A stretch of DNA of 64,000 nucleotides from the NCBI RefSeq assembly GCF_006874585.1, contig NZ_CP029761.1, forward strand, positions 1,561,001 through 1,625,000, given 5' to 3'. The translations under genes were made by a program, and so were the position numbers. The stretch's first letter is position 1; each line of letters begins with the position of its first letter. Source of the stretch: Sphingomonas sp. IC081 (GTDB taxonomy: Bacteria; Pseudomonadota; Alphaproteobacteria; Sphingomonadales; Sphingomonadaceae). Positions 26,030-33,639 of the stretch are shown piece after piece. The notes below the pieces were generated by a model. It searched no databases. It saw only the letters and a program-made list of their open reading frames with translations, and was not told the origin of the DNA.

Positions 26030-26934
26030 GAGGCCGTTTCGAAAGGAGTTGAGCGGCTGAGGTTCGTGTGATTCCGGGGGTTTTGCAGACAACCCGGAGA
26101 TCTTGATGTGGACCCCAGCCACCCGCGTGCAGCATACGCGTGTTTCGAAGCGTTACCAGACGGATTTGAGCGATGCTGAGTGGGCGCTGATCGCGGCATT
26201 TGTTCCCGAGGCGCGCACGACGGGGCGGCGACGGCAATGGCCAATGCGCGAAATCGTGAACGCCATCTTCTACGTTCTGCGCGGCGGGATTGCATGGCGG
26301 TTGCTGCCCAAGGACTTCCCGCCGTGGCAGACGGTCTACCGCTGGTTTGCCCGGTTTCGTGACGAATGCCTGTTCGAGCGGATCAACCATGCGCTGGTCG
26401 CGCTCGATCGCGAGCGAGCCGGAAGGGACGCCTCGCCAAGCGCAGCCATCATCGACAGTCAGAGCGTCAAGACCACCGAGAGCGGCGGACCGCGCGGCTA
26501 CGATGCTGGCAAGAAGATCAAAGGTCGCAAGCGCCATGCTCTGGTCGATACTGACGGCAGGCCGCTGCTTGTCGAGCCGCACACCGCCGATGTCCAGGAT
26601 CGTGATGGCGGCGGCGCGTTGCTGCAAATCTCGCGCGGCCTCTTCCCGTTCATCGAGAAGGTCTGGGCCGATGGCGGCTATAACCATCACCGTGTCACCG
26701 AGGCGACCCGCATCACCGTCGAGATAGTCAGCAAGATCGCCGGGCAATCCGGCTTCGTCGTCCTCCCTCGGCGCTGGGTGGTCGAGCGGTTCTTCGCTTG
26801 GGTCAATCGAAACCGCCGTCTGGCCAAGGACGTGGAAGCCACCCTCAAATCCGCCGCAGCCTTCCTCTACGCCGCCGCCGCCATGCTCATGCTACGCCGT
26901 TTGGCTCGGTCAGCGTGAGTTTCGAAACCGACTC
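26030..26934 (+). mobile_element. IS5-family element A (IS1031-like), 905 bp
   Basis: The ends are imperfect inverted repeats, GAGGCCGTTTCGAAA at the left and GAGTCGGTTTCGAAA (complement) at the right, with a 3-bp target repeat TAA at 26027-26029 and 26935-26937. The size, the TNA target and the single transposase fit the IS1031 group of IS5. The right-hand TAA is shared with the next element. Confidence 0.85.
26106..26918 (+). CDS. IS5-family transposase (element A)
   Basis: 270 residues from the ATG at 26106; a TTG lies just before it. The protein has the N-terminal DUF4096-type helix region (YQTDLSDAEWALIAAFVP) and a DDE core with IIDSQSVKTTESGG (first Asp), VWADGGY (second Asp) and VVERFFAWVNRNRRL (Glu). 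It appears complete and could still be active. It fills most of element A. Confidence 0.93.
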   Translation: MWTPATRVQHTRVSKRYQTDLSDAEWALIAAFVPEARTTGRRRQWPMREIVNAIFYVLRGGIAWRLLPKDFPPWQTVYRWFARFRDECLFERINHALVALDRERAGRDASPSAAIIDSQSVKTTESGGPRGYDAGKKIKGRKRHALVDTDGRPLLVEPHTADVQDRDGGGALLQISRGLFPFIEKVWADGGYNHHRVTEATRITVEIVSKIAGQSGFVVLPRRWVVERFFAWVNRNRRLAKDVEATLKSAAAFLYAAAAMLMLRRLARSA

Positions 26935-26937
26935 TAA

Positions 26938-27867
26938 GAGCCCGATTCAAAAGTGTCTCAAGCGTAGCAATATCTTGCGGTTCTGCGGATGAGCATGCGG
27001 ATAGAAGCGATCGTGGCCCAGGCGGTAGACGAGGCGATGGTCGCCTCCCAGTCCTTTGCGAGGCGGCGGCACCGCCCCAGCCAGGCGAACGTGCGCTCGA
27101 CGACCCAGCGGCGCGGGAGGACTTCGAAGCCCTCGGCCTTGTCGGAACGCTTGATGATCTCGATTACCCAATTCCCGACTTTGGCGAGTGCTCTCCTGAG
27201 CTTGTCTCCGGCGTAGCCACCATCGGCGAAGATATGGCGCAGCCAGGGGAAGCGCTGGCATATGCCTTTGAGCACGTCGACGGCGCCATCACGGTCCTGA
27301 ATATCGGCGGTGTGCACGAGGATGGAGATCAGAAAACCGGAGGTGTCGGTCAGGATATGACGCTTGCGGCCTTTGACTTTCTTGCCCGCGTCATATCCAC
27401 TCGGGCCGCCGCTTTCGGTCGTTTTCACGCTCTGGCTATCGATGATGCCCGCACTGGGAGAGGCTTCGCGCCCCTCGATCTCTCGCAGGTTCATGACCAG
27501 CAGCGTGTTCATCACCTCGAACAATCCCGCGTTACGCCAGGCGTAGAAATAGCGCCGAACCGTCGAGACCGGTGGAAAGCACTTGGGCAGCAGGCGCCAG
27601 GCACACCCGGCCGAAGCCAGATAGAGCAGCGCGTTGGCCACTTCGCGCATATTCGTGCTGCGCCGCCGACCGCCTTGCTTTGCCGGGGGAATGAACGGGG
27701 CCACCAGCGCCCACTCCTTATCCGTCATGTCGCTTGGATAACGCAGTCCCTTGCGGCTATGCTCCTCTCGAGCAATGCCAGTCCATGCCATTGATCACTC
27801 CATCTCTCGCAAGGACGGCGTGAATCATAACATGCTGGTATTGCTCAACAACTTTTGGATCGGGCTC
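26938..27867 (-). mobile_element. IS5-family element B (IS1031-like), 930 bp
   Basis: The terminal inverted repeats are GAGCCCGATTCAAAAGT at the left and GAGCCCGATCCAAAAGT (complement) at the right. The flanking target repeat TAA is at 26935-26937 and 27868-27870. The left TAA is also the right target repeat of element A, so one element inserted exactly at the target repeat of the other. Confidence 0.87.
26958..27791 (-). CDS. IS5-family transposase (element B)
   Basis: 277 residues, related to but clearly different from the transposase of element A. It has the N-terminal YPSDMTDKEWALVAPFIPP segment and the DDE motifs IIDSQSVKTTESGGPSGYDA, IFADGGYAGDKL and VVERTFAWLGRCRRL. It appears full length and uninterrupted, and it is transcribed against element A. 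Confidence 0.93.
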   Translation of the reverse strand: MAWTGIAREEHSRKGLRYPSDMTDKEWALVAPFIPPAKQGGRRRSTNMREVANALLYLASAGCAWRLLPKCFPPVSTVRRYFYAWRNAGLFEVMNTLLVMNLREIEGREASPSAGIIDSQSVKTTESGGPSGYDAGKKVKGRKRHILTDTSGFLISILVHTADIQDRDGAVDVLKGICQRFPWLRHIFADGGYAGDKLRRALAKVGNWVIEIIKRSDKAEGFEVLPRRWVVERTFAWLGRCRRLAKDWEATIASSTAWATIASIRMLIRRTARYCYA

Positions 27868-27870
27868 TAA

Positions 27871-28264
27871 GTTGCGGGCCCTCACCCCGGCGCGATTAAA
27901 AGATCGCAAGGCGATTGCTCGCGCACCTGCTCACACGTAGTCTTTGCCATGAGGATTCGTTTGCCCCCAAACGAATCCTCATGACTTGACTTGAGAACTT
28001 TTGCGTGAGAATCTCTCAATTGAGAGCCTCCACACAAAACAACCCTCGTGGTGGAGGCTCCACCTTTTCTACGGAATTCGGTTCCGATTGAAAGCGGGGG
28101 TGAGCGCGGCGACCGAAAATCGGAAAGTCGCAAAAATCCCGTGAAAAACGAAACGCCGCGCTCAATCTATTCGTATCACGATTGCGAAATTCATCAATAT
28201 GCAATTGACCTGTCATCACGAATAGGCGCGATCATCTAAAACATACCTTCGACCTAAATAATTC
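27871..28264. other. Non-coding region with three strong dyads
   Basis: No convincing gene lies in these 394 bases. They carry a 16-bp perfect hairpin at 27948-27983 (CATGAGGATTCGTTTG, 4-nt CCCC loop), a 14-bp palindrome CTCTCAATTGAGAG at 28013-28026, and a 10-bp stem GAGCCTCCAC/GTGGAGGCTC (28024-28033 with 28051-28060) followed by CACCTTTTCT. The last could be a plus-strand terminator. Together they suggest a structured RNA or a regulatory region before the plus-strand gene set at 28.3-29.2 kb. Confidence 0.5.
28254..28260 (+). promoter_or_regulatory. CTAAATA start-proximal motif
   Basis: A plus-strand copy of the phage motif, CTAAATA, ends 4 nt before the ATG at 28265. The same variant with the same spacing occurs at 51095-51101 on the minus strand. 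No Shine-Dalgarno sequence is present in the gap. Confidence 0.45.
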
Positions 28265-28609
28265 ATGATCGACATCCTATCTGGAGAGGGCGCAGAGTGG
28301 ACACCCCTCGAAATCACCGATGAATACCGCGCCGAATTGCTATCCGAGTTCACCTGCGAGGAACTTGCCGAACTCAACATCTACGGCTCATCCATGCGGG
28401 CGAACGCTATGCGAGCGGAGGAGAATGATCGAGTTAAACGATCCTGCCTGATGAGCCTGCGCGACAGCCTGACCCACGCTGAACTTGACGGTGACGAATT
28501 CACCGCCTCCCGCCTCCGCATGACCATTGCAGCAGCCGAAATGCTGGAAGTTGCGGCGGACATCGTGGACATCATCCGGCTCACCAGCCCATCCAACGAA
28601 TGCGATTGA
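28265..28609 (+). CDS. Hypothetical prophage protein (114 aa)
   Basis: Acidic, largely helical protein (MIDILSGEGAEWTPLEITDE; later TASRLRMTIAAAEMLEVAAD). It has no signal or membrane segment and no family I recognise. The start ATG is preceded by the CTAAATA motif. The next gene starts 10 bp before its end, so the two are translationally coupled. It is read opposite to the phage late genes and may be lysogenic cargo. Confidence 0.55.
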   Translation: MIDILSGEGAEWTPLEITDEYRAELLSEFTCEELAELNIYGSSMRANAMRAEENDRVKRSCLMSLRDSLTHAELDGDEFTASRLRMTIAAAEMLEVAADIVDIIRLTSPSNECD

Positions 28610-28881
28610 TCGACCACTTCGAGGCCGACATTGCCGCCGTTCTCCGCTCGAACGTCAAAGTTCGCCGCGTGGTTGTTGAGTTTTGGTATCGTGCGGTGGC
28701 CGAGACGCTCCGGGAGCGCGGCATAGGCGTCTACCCTCCCCCTGACCCAATCAACCCGGATGACGATCATGTGGTGAGGTGGGTGCCGTTCTGGCGTGGG
28801 TTGCCCACAGGGGAGTTGACCGAGGTACTGGAGCGCCTGCGTCGGTTCCGCCCACAGTCGAGGATTTTACCGCGCCATTAA
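28600..28881 (+). CDS. Hypothetical prophage protein (93 aa)
   Basis: Overlaps the preceding gene by 10 bp. The sequence (MRLIDHFEADIAAVLRSNVK) is soluble, with a proline-rich middle (GVYPPPDPINPDDD) and a basic C-terminus. I recognise no domain. Its reality rests on coupling to the upstream gene and on amino-acid composition; confidence is moderate. Confidence 0.5.
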   Translation: MRLIDHFEADIAAVLRSNVKVRRVVVEFWYRAVAETLRERGIGVYPPPDPINPDDDHVVRWVPFWRGLPTGELTEVLERLRRFRPQSRILPRH

Positions 28882-28937
28882 TCACCTATTTACGGCTACT
28901 ACCGCACGCCACCTTTTACACAGAGGGAGCATCGACA

Positions 28938-29171
28938 TTGCCATTCACTGATGAAGAACGGGCTGCATGGCTCGCAGCAAAGCGCGCTGGGGTGGAGCAC
29001 GAGTTCGATGTGGAAGTCGATACGGCGGCTGATTTCGAGCATCATCCGGACGTTTCAGGCGACGACTTCTCGCTGCCACTCGTGTGCTTGCATTGTGGCT
29101 GCCCATTTTCCTTTGACGAAGGCTCGGTCGGCGAGGAAGCTGCGATTTGCGATAGCTGCAACGGTGATTAG
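28938..29171 (+). CDS. Small zinc-ribbon protein (77 aa)
   Basis: The TTG at 28938 was chosen because AGAGGGAG lies 8 nt upstream; a longer frame begins inside the previous gene. The protein starts MPFTDEERAAWLAAKRAGVE, is acidic in the middle, and ends in a two-knuckle zinc ribbon (CLHCGCPFSFDEG and ICDSC, four Cys as CxxC pairs). Such small ribbons bind nucleic acid or protein. It closes the three-gene plus-strand set. Confidence 0.6.
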   Translation: MPFTDEERAAWLAAKRAGVEHEFDVEVDTAADFEHHPDVSGDDFSLPLVCLHCGCPFSFDEGSVGEEAAICDSCNGD

Positions 29172-29224
29172 AGAGAGCGCCTGAACACTGACAGCAGTCA
29201 CTTAAAATGTGAGCGTCTGGCCGG

Positions 29225-29383
29225 TCACTTTCTGAGTTTCAAGGCTGCCCATTCGCCGATACGGATCATCGTCCAGATGATGGACAGGACTGCCGCCGCA
29301 GTGGGCAGCACCTGCGCAACGGTCGCCACCGCCGTGCCAGCGGAAACAACATCGATCACATTCCGGAAATCGTGGTGCTCCAT
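29225..29383 (-). CDS. Small phage membrane protein, holin-like candidate (52 aa)
   Basis: The frame reads MEHHDFRNVIDVVSAGTAVA and then a hydrophobic helix (LPTAAAVLSIIWTMIRIGEW) with a basic tail (ALKLRK). Size, one or two helices and the charged C-terminus fit class II holins, which lie at the end of late operons as here. The start falls just past the stop of the next small gene. No endolysin gene is nearby, so the holin role is unproven. Confidence 0.5.
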   Translation of the reverse strand: MEHHDFRNVIDVVSAGTAVATVAQVLPTAAAVLSIIWTMIRIGEWAALKLRK

Positions 29384-29384
29384 C

Positions 29385-29555
29385 TCAGGCCTTCGGGCCG
29401 CTCATGGGTGCGAGCGCAGCCAAGACGCTTGCGGCAATAAAGGCCCATGACCACGGCTTTTGCATCGTGGCGGCAGACGTAATGGCGAGCGTGATCGCAG
29501 CCCATGTAGTACGTTCGGAGATACGATTGCGAAAATAGGTGATGAAACGGTTCAT
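29385..29555 (-). CDS. Small phage membrane protein (56 aa)
   Basis: Begins MNRFITYFRNRISERTTWAA and continues with two short hydrophobic stretches (ITLAITSAATM and WAFIAASVLAALAPM), ending SGPKA. This pattern is common in phage lysis cassettes. Its ATG is 4 nt from an ATAAATA motif and it is followed 1 bp later by the holin-like gene. Probably a holin or antiholin partner; function not proven. Confidence 0.5.
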   Translation of the reverse strand: MNRFITYFRNRISERTTWAAITLAITSAATMQKPWSWAFIAASVLAALAPMSGPKA

Positions 29556-29559
29556 CACC

Positions 29560-29566
29560 TATTTAT
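29560..29566 (-). promoter_or_regulatory. ATAAATA start-proximal motif (lysis genes)
   Basis: ATAAATA on the minus strand ends 4 nt (GGTG) before the ATG at 29555. No Shine-Dalgarno is between motif and start. Confidence 0.55.
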
Positions 29567-29574
29567 TCACTCAG

Positions 29575-29797
29575 TCAGATCACCGGTTGCTTAGGCCCAT
29601 GGAGCAGCCACCACGTGAAACTCGGGTTTGTTTCATACTTATAGATGTTTGCAGCCTCTTGCCCGATCATGACGAACTGCAAACCAAGCTCATCGTAGAT
29701 TAGAATCTTGCGATTCACACTACCTACGGTGCTGTAGATTTCTTGATCAGGCTTCCCCAGATGCTCGACGATGTAATCCTCTGATCGCCGATAGAAC
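29575..29797 (-). pseudogene. BamE/SmpA-like repeat protein, 3' part cut off by IS66
   Basis: This is the 3' end of the gene whose 5' part lies at 32922-33399. Across the 8-bp target repeat GATAGAAC the two parts join in frame, giving NPFYRRSEDYIVEHLGKPDQ. The segment RSEDYIVEHLGKPD repeats the G-x-t-x-x-E-v-l-x-x-l-G-x-P pattern of BamE/SmpA-like domains. The end is HGPKQPVI. Upstream reading frames in this part belong to the IS66 end and are not real. Confidence 0.75.
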
Positions 29798-29833
29798 GTT
29801 AGCGATGCGAGAACCCCACGTTGACGCTGCTGG

Positions 29834-30445
29834 TTATCGGATTTCGATGTTTCGGGCGCCGCCGATGCTGACGTGAAGCATCTCGACCAGCTCTGGAACG
29901 ACCTTCCAGGATTGAGCCATGATCTCGCCGGCCTGGCCGCGTAGTGCATTCTGGCGTTGATCCTCAGGCATCATGGTCGTGCAATGGCCGAGGATGGCGG
30001 TCAGTGGGTGGCCGATTTCCGGACTGGATATGTGCGGCTTCCAGTCGTCGATGCTGAGCCGCATGCCGAGGTAGAAGCCATTGGCGAAGTCCTCCAGGAG
30101 AACTTCGCCGGCGTCCGTGCGCATGTAGATGGGAGCATAGCGCTTCGGGCCACCGGACAGGGTCGCACCAATCTGGCTATACCGCTGGAAGATCGTGTTG
30201 CGCACGGCCTCCTCGATACTGCCATCCGGCGCCCAGGCGATGCCGTCTCCGACTATAGGACGTAGCCAGTCTTCGGGAGGAATGAACTGGGGCGAGACGA
30301 CAAGCGCGGCGAGATAGCCGTCGATCATTGATACTCCCGGCATCGGATGCTCGCGAGTGGCCAGCCATTCCTCAAGCTTGTCATGGGTGAGGACGCGCGC
30401 TTTTCTGGGCTTCTTTGGGCGCTTGAAGCGACTGGTGCTGCTCAT
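29834..30445 (-). CDS. UPF0149/YecA-family protein, IS66 passenger
   Basis: 203 residues. A basic N-terminus (MSSTSRFKRPKKPRKARVLT) precedes the UPF0149 core: LEEWLATREHPMPGVSMIDG, YLAALVVSPQFIPPEDWL and EDFANGFYLGMRLSIDDWKP. Its start overlaps the tnpC stop by 4 bp. UPF0149 genes are known riders of some IS66 elements; their benefit to the element is not known. A C-terminal SEC-C zinc motif, present in some YecA proteins, is absent. Confidence 0.85.
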   Translation of the reverse strand: MSSTSRFKRPKKPRKARVLTHDKLEEWLATREHPMPGVSMIDGYLAALVVSPQFIPPEDWLRPIVGDGIAWAPDGSIEEAVRNTIFQRYSQIGATLSGGPKRYAPIYMRTDAGEVLLEDFANGFYLGMRLSIDDWKPHISSPEIGHPLTAILGHCTTMMPEDQRQNALRGQAGEIMAQSWKVVPELVEMLHVSIGGARNIEIR

Positions 30446-31992
30446 GCGGCCAGTCGCATAGCGGTCGGTTCAGCGGCGCGCCAGTTCCATGCCAGGAGTT
30501 GGTCGAGACCATTGTTGAGGACTTCGCCCGAGACCATCCGGGCCAGCACATCGCTCAGCCAGGTGTAGGGATCGAGCCCGTTCAGTTTTGCTGTCTGAAG
30601 CAGGGAAGCGAGCACCGCCCAGGTATGGGCACCACCTTCGTTGCCGGCGAACAGGCTATTGCGGCGTCCGATTGCAATCGGGCGCATCTGCCTCTCGATC
30701 ATGTTGTTATCGACCTCGACGCGGCCATCTTCGAGGAACAGGTTGAGGCCGCGCCAATGGCCTTGAGCATAGCGGATGTGCCCTGCCAGATCCGAGACCT
30801 GCGAGACGCGCGGCAGGGTATCGTCGAGCAGCGCCTTGAGCTCCTCCATGATCGGCCTGGACTTCTCCTGCCGAGTGAGCAGCCGGTGCTCGGCACTGGT
30901 GCCGCGGATTTCCGCCTCGATCCGATAGATACGACTGAGCAGAGTGATGACCTGCGCGGTGATCGGCGACCGGGTGCTTTTATGCAGATCCACGAAGCGT
31001 CGCCGCAGATGCGCGAGGCAGAACGCGAGGCGGATCTCTCCGGACAACCCGTCCGGGCTCTCGAAGGCCTTATAGGCACGATAGCCATCGACCTGGAGCA
31101 CGCCCTGATAGCGGCCAAGCTGCTCGGATATCGTGCGATGGCTTCGGGAACGGGCATGGACATAGCACACCGCCGGTGGTGCCGGGCCATTCCAGGGGCG
31201 ATCATCGGTTCCATGGGCCCAGAACTGGTCGATGCGGACTTTGCCGTTGCCGCCTCCAATCACGGGCATCCGGGTTTCGTCGACGTGGATGCGGGGGTGA
31301 CTGTGGATTGCCCGCAGTTGCAGATCGTAAAGGCCTTCGAGCCACCAGGCCGCGCATTTCAGCCAGCGCGTCAGCGTCGATCGATCAATCTGCAGGCCAT
31401 GCCCTGCCAGCATCTGGGCCTGGCGATAAACTGGAAGATACCATGCGAAGCGCTGTGTCACGATCCAGGCGATCAGCGAGGTTGTCGCCATCCCGCCTTC
31501 GATCATCCTGCGTGGCGCCGGCGCCTGGACGATGCTGCTCTCGCAGGTCCGGCAAGCGTACTTGGGGCGGACGGTGGCGATCACGCGCAAGATGGCTGGC
31601 ACGATGTCGAGCGCCTCGCTCACGTCCTCGCCGATCTTGTGCATGCTGCCCTGACAGCAGGCGCACTGCGTGCTTTCAGGTTCGATGACGTGCATGATCC
31701 GGGGCAGATGTTTGGGCAGAGCGCCGATGTTGCGCCTGGCACGAGGCCTTGCCCCCTTGGCCATCGGATCGTCGTTGGCTGCTGGCGCCATGTGAACGGC
31801 GCTCAGGTCCCCCAGATCGAGGCTGCCTTGCCCGTCGAGAACGATACGCGCCTTTTCGGAGCGCGAGCCGAACAGCATGGTCTTGTAGGTCTTCAACAAC
31901 CTGGAGGCCGCCTCGAGTTCGGCCTCCAGTTCCGCCACCCGGCGGGTCATCGCATCAAGTGCGTCAGCCTGATTTTCCGTGGGGCGGGTCAC
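30442..31992 (-). CDS. tnpC: IS66 transposase TnpC
   Basis: 516 residues. It has an N-terminal coiled-coil/zinc region (RRVAELEAELEAASRLLKTY; then CACC and CRTCE Cys pairs), the DDE core (IHVDETRMPVIGGGNGKVRI, VLQVDGYRAYKAF) and the C-terminal Glu region (VEVDNNMIERQMRPIAIGRR). The length is normal for IS66 transposases and no break is seen. Confidence 0.95.
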   Translation of the reverse strand: MTRPTENQADALDAMTRRVAELEAELEAASRLLKTYKTMLFGSRSEKARIVLDGQGSLDLGDLSAVHMAPAANDDPMAKGARPRARRNIGALPKHLPRIMHVIEPESTQCACCQGSMHKIGEDVSEALDIVPAILRVIATVRPKYACRTCESSIVQAPAPRRMIEGGMATTSLIAWIVTQRFAWYLPVYRQAQMLAGHGLQIDRSTLTRWLKCAAWWLEGLYDLQLRAIHSHPRIHVDETRMPVIGGGNGKVRIDQFWAHGTDDRPWNGPAPPAVCYVHARSRSHRTISEQLGRYQGVLQVDGYRAYKAFESPDGLSGEIRLAFCLAHLRRRFVDLHKSTRSPITAQVITLLSRIYRIEAEIRGTSAEHRLLTRQEKSRPIMEELKALLDDTLPRVSQVSDLAGHIRYAQGHWRGLNLFLEDGRVEVDNNMIERQMRPIAIGRRNSLFAGNEGGAHTWAVLASLLQTAKLNGLDPYTWLSDVLARMVSGEVLNNGLDQLLAWNWRAAEPTAMRLAA

Positions 31993-32043
31993 CCGATTTT
32001 GTTAGCACACAATTGCGCCAAAACCGAGAAAAACCGCCACTTC

Positions 32044-32397
32044 TCACCCCGCCACCTCGGGCTTTCTTATCGGGTTTTCCTCAAGGCGACGCCAGTCCAT
32101 TCCCCCCAGCAGCAGCGTCATCTGCGCCGCGGTCAGCTTGATCACCCCGCCTGTCACGGGGGGCCAGAAGAACTTCCCAGCCTCCAGCCACTTTGTCACC
32201 ATAATGGTGCCGGAACCGTCAAAGTGCAGGAGCTTCAAACGGTCCATCCGCTTCGATCGGAACACGAAGACATCATTGGAATAGGGATCTCGGCCCAACT
32301 CATTGGCCACCAGCGAGGCGAGCCTGTTGATACCGGCCCTGAAGTCGATCGGACCCGACACCAGCACGACCTTCAGATCGCTGCGCCCGCCGATCAT
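32044..32397 (-). CDS. tnpB: IS66 accessory protein TnpB
   Basis: 117 residues with the typical TnpB sequence: VLVSGPIDFRAGINRLASLV, DVFVFRSKRMDRLKLLHFDG and FFWPP. The ATG at 32397 overlaps the tnpA stop by 4 bp. TnpB is required for IS66 transposition but its exact role is not known. Confidence 0.95.
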   Translation of the reverse strand: MIGGRSDLKVVLVSGPIDFRAGINRLASLVANELGRDPYSNDVFVFRSKRMDRLKLLHFDGSGTIMVTKWLEAGKFFWPPVTGGVIKLTAAQMTLLLGGMDWRRLEENPIRKPEVAG

Positions 32398-32837
32398 CGC
32401 TGACGCAGCGCCTCGCACACAACCCTCAGGACGCCCGCGTCCACCGCGCCGCGCACCACGACGTGAGCGCCGTCGAACCCAATCTCGAGGCTGCCATCTG
32501 GAGCCCGCGTGCCATCGTCGACTTCCAGCGGCACAAACGAGATCGGCTCCATCGCCGCCCGGTCGCGCACCGTTCGCCGCCAGTAATGGAGCAAGCCCGG
32601 GCTCATGCCATGGCGCCGCGCCACCGCGCTGATGTTGGCGCCCGGCTCAAAGCTTTCTGCGGTGATCCGCGCCTTCTCGTGTGCATCCCACCGTCGGTTG
32701 CGCTTCTGCGGGCCGAGGATTGTCGCTTCGCCTACATCCGACTTCGCACTATGCGGCACACCGTTCCAATCCGTATTCGCACACTGTGCCGCACTGTTTA
32801 AATCGCCGTTCAAACCGCTGATGTCATCGTCGAGCAT
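32394..32837 (-). CDS. tnpA: IS66 accessory protein TnpA
   Basis: Up to 147 residues; the true start may be later because the first 45 residues are not typical of the family. The conserved part is the helix-turn-helix RRWDAHEKARITAESFEPGA and ISAVARRHGMSPGLLHYWRR, followed by a C-terminal region (SLEIGFDGAHVVVRGAVDAG). Confidence 0.9.
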   Translation of the reverse strand: MLDDDISGLNGDLNSAAQCANTDWNGVPHSAKSDVGEATILGPQKRNRRWDAHEKARITAESFEPGANISAVARRHGMSPGLLHYWRRTVRDRAAMEPISFVPLEVDDGTRAPDGSLEIGFDGAHVVVRGAVDAGVLRVVCEALRQR

Positions 32838-32921
32838 CTTGCCATCTCCGCTGCCATTTCAAAGGCAGGGTCATTGGCTCAGCAATCAGCGCCGTCTACG
32901 TGGGGCGCTCGCATCGCTAAC

Positions 32922-33399
32922 GATAGAACGGATTGATGCGATTGTTGTCGGTCCCAAGTCCGACCATGCTAACAGTGATGCATACCAATTGGGTTGCCGA
33001 AGCATCGGTGCCCGCCCTGCAATTTACGCGAATGACTTTCTTCGTCTCTGGATCAAATTTCGCAGCCACGGACACAGTGCCGTCCTGCGCACTCCATTCC
33101 CAGATCGGGTAATCCCTGAAATTCTTTCCATCCCGAAGTGACCCATCAGGCTCAACGATCCTAAACCCAGCAGCATCAGGCTTCTCCGCATCAACATCGG
33201 CCTTCTGGACCATGAATGGGTTGCCGAGTTCGTAGAGGATTTCCTCCTGCGTTTCGCCAATTTTGACGCCTTGCAGTTCGTCAAGGTTTGTGCGGAATAG
33301 CTGGTAGTCTTCATGCAGAGCGACCGCCTTACCGACACCAGCGAGCCCAACGAACCCGATCACCACGAGCCCGACGCCCCACTTGAGAAACTTCTTCAT
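32922..33399 (-). pseudogene. BamE/SmpA-like repeat protein, 5' part cut off by IS66
   Basis: The N-terminal part begins MKKFLKWGVGLVVIGFVGLA, a signal anchor, then has a BamE-like unit (GVKIGETQEEILYELGNPF) and a beta-rich stretch (PIWEWSAQDGTVSVAAKFD). It ends abruptly at INPFYR where IS66 begins. With the part at 29575-29797 the original protein would be about 233 residues with two BamE-like units. BamE itself is an outer-membrane assembly lipoprotein; there is no lipobox here, so this is a domain relative and not BamE. Confidence 0.75.
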
Positions 33400-33639
33400 A
33401 CGCAGTTCACCCCGGCAGCACCAATACCAGCGCCTAACTGCACCGGCAGTAGTTAACCAACTCCGAAAAATCTATGATTTCCGGAGCCTTCACCTCCCCC
33501 TGTTTCGCCTCATCAAACGATAGGCAATCGTGGATTTGTCCGGATAATTACTGGCGATGACGCCATGGCAAAATATAGAAATAAACCAATTATCCTATAT
33601 TGTTCTCAGAACACATAACAGGAACAACCATTAGCCTCT

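Larger units (their letters stand above)
29798..32921 (-). mobile_element. IS66-family element with UPF0149 passenger, 3124 bp
   Basis: Ends are inverted repeats (GTTAGCGATGCGAGAACCCC at the left, GTTAGCGATGCGAGCGCCCC complement at the right). They are flanked by a perfect 8-bp target repeat GATAGAAC at 29790-29797 and 32922-32929. It carries tnpA, tnpB and tnpC plus a fourth gene. All features match intact IS66 elements. Confidence 0.92.

Noticed and set aside
27948..28060. Dyads read as a CRISPR array
   Set aside because: The stems differ from each other and are not regularly spaced direct repeats; there are no spacers or cas genes.
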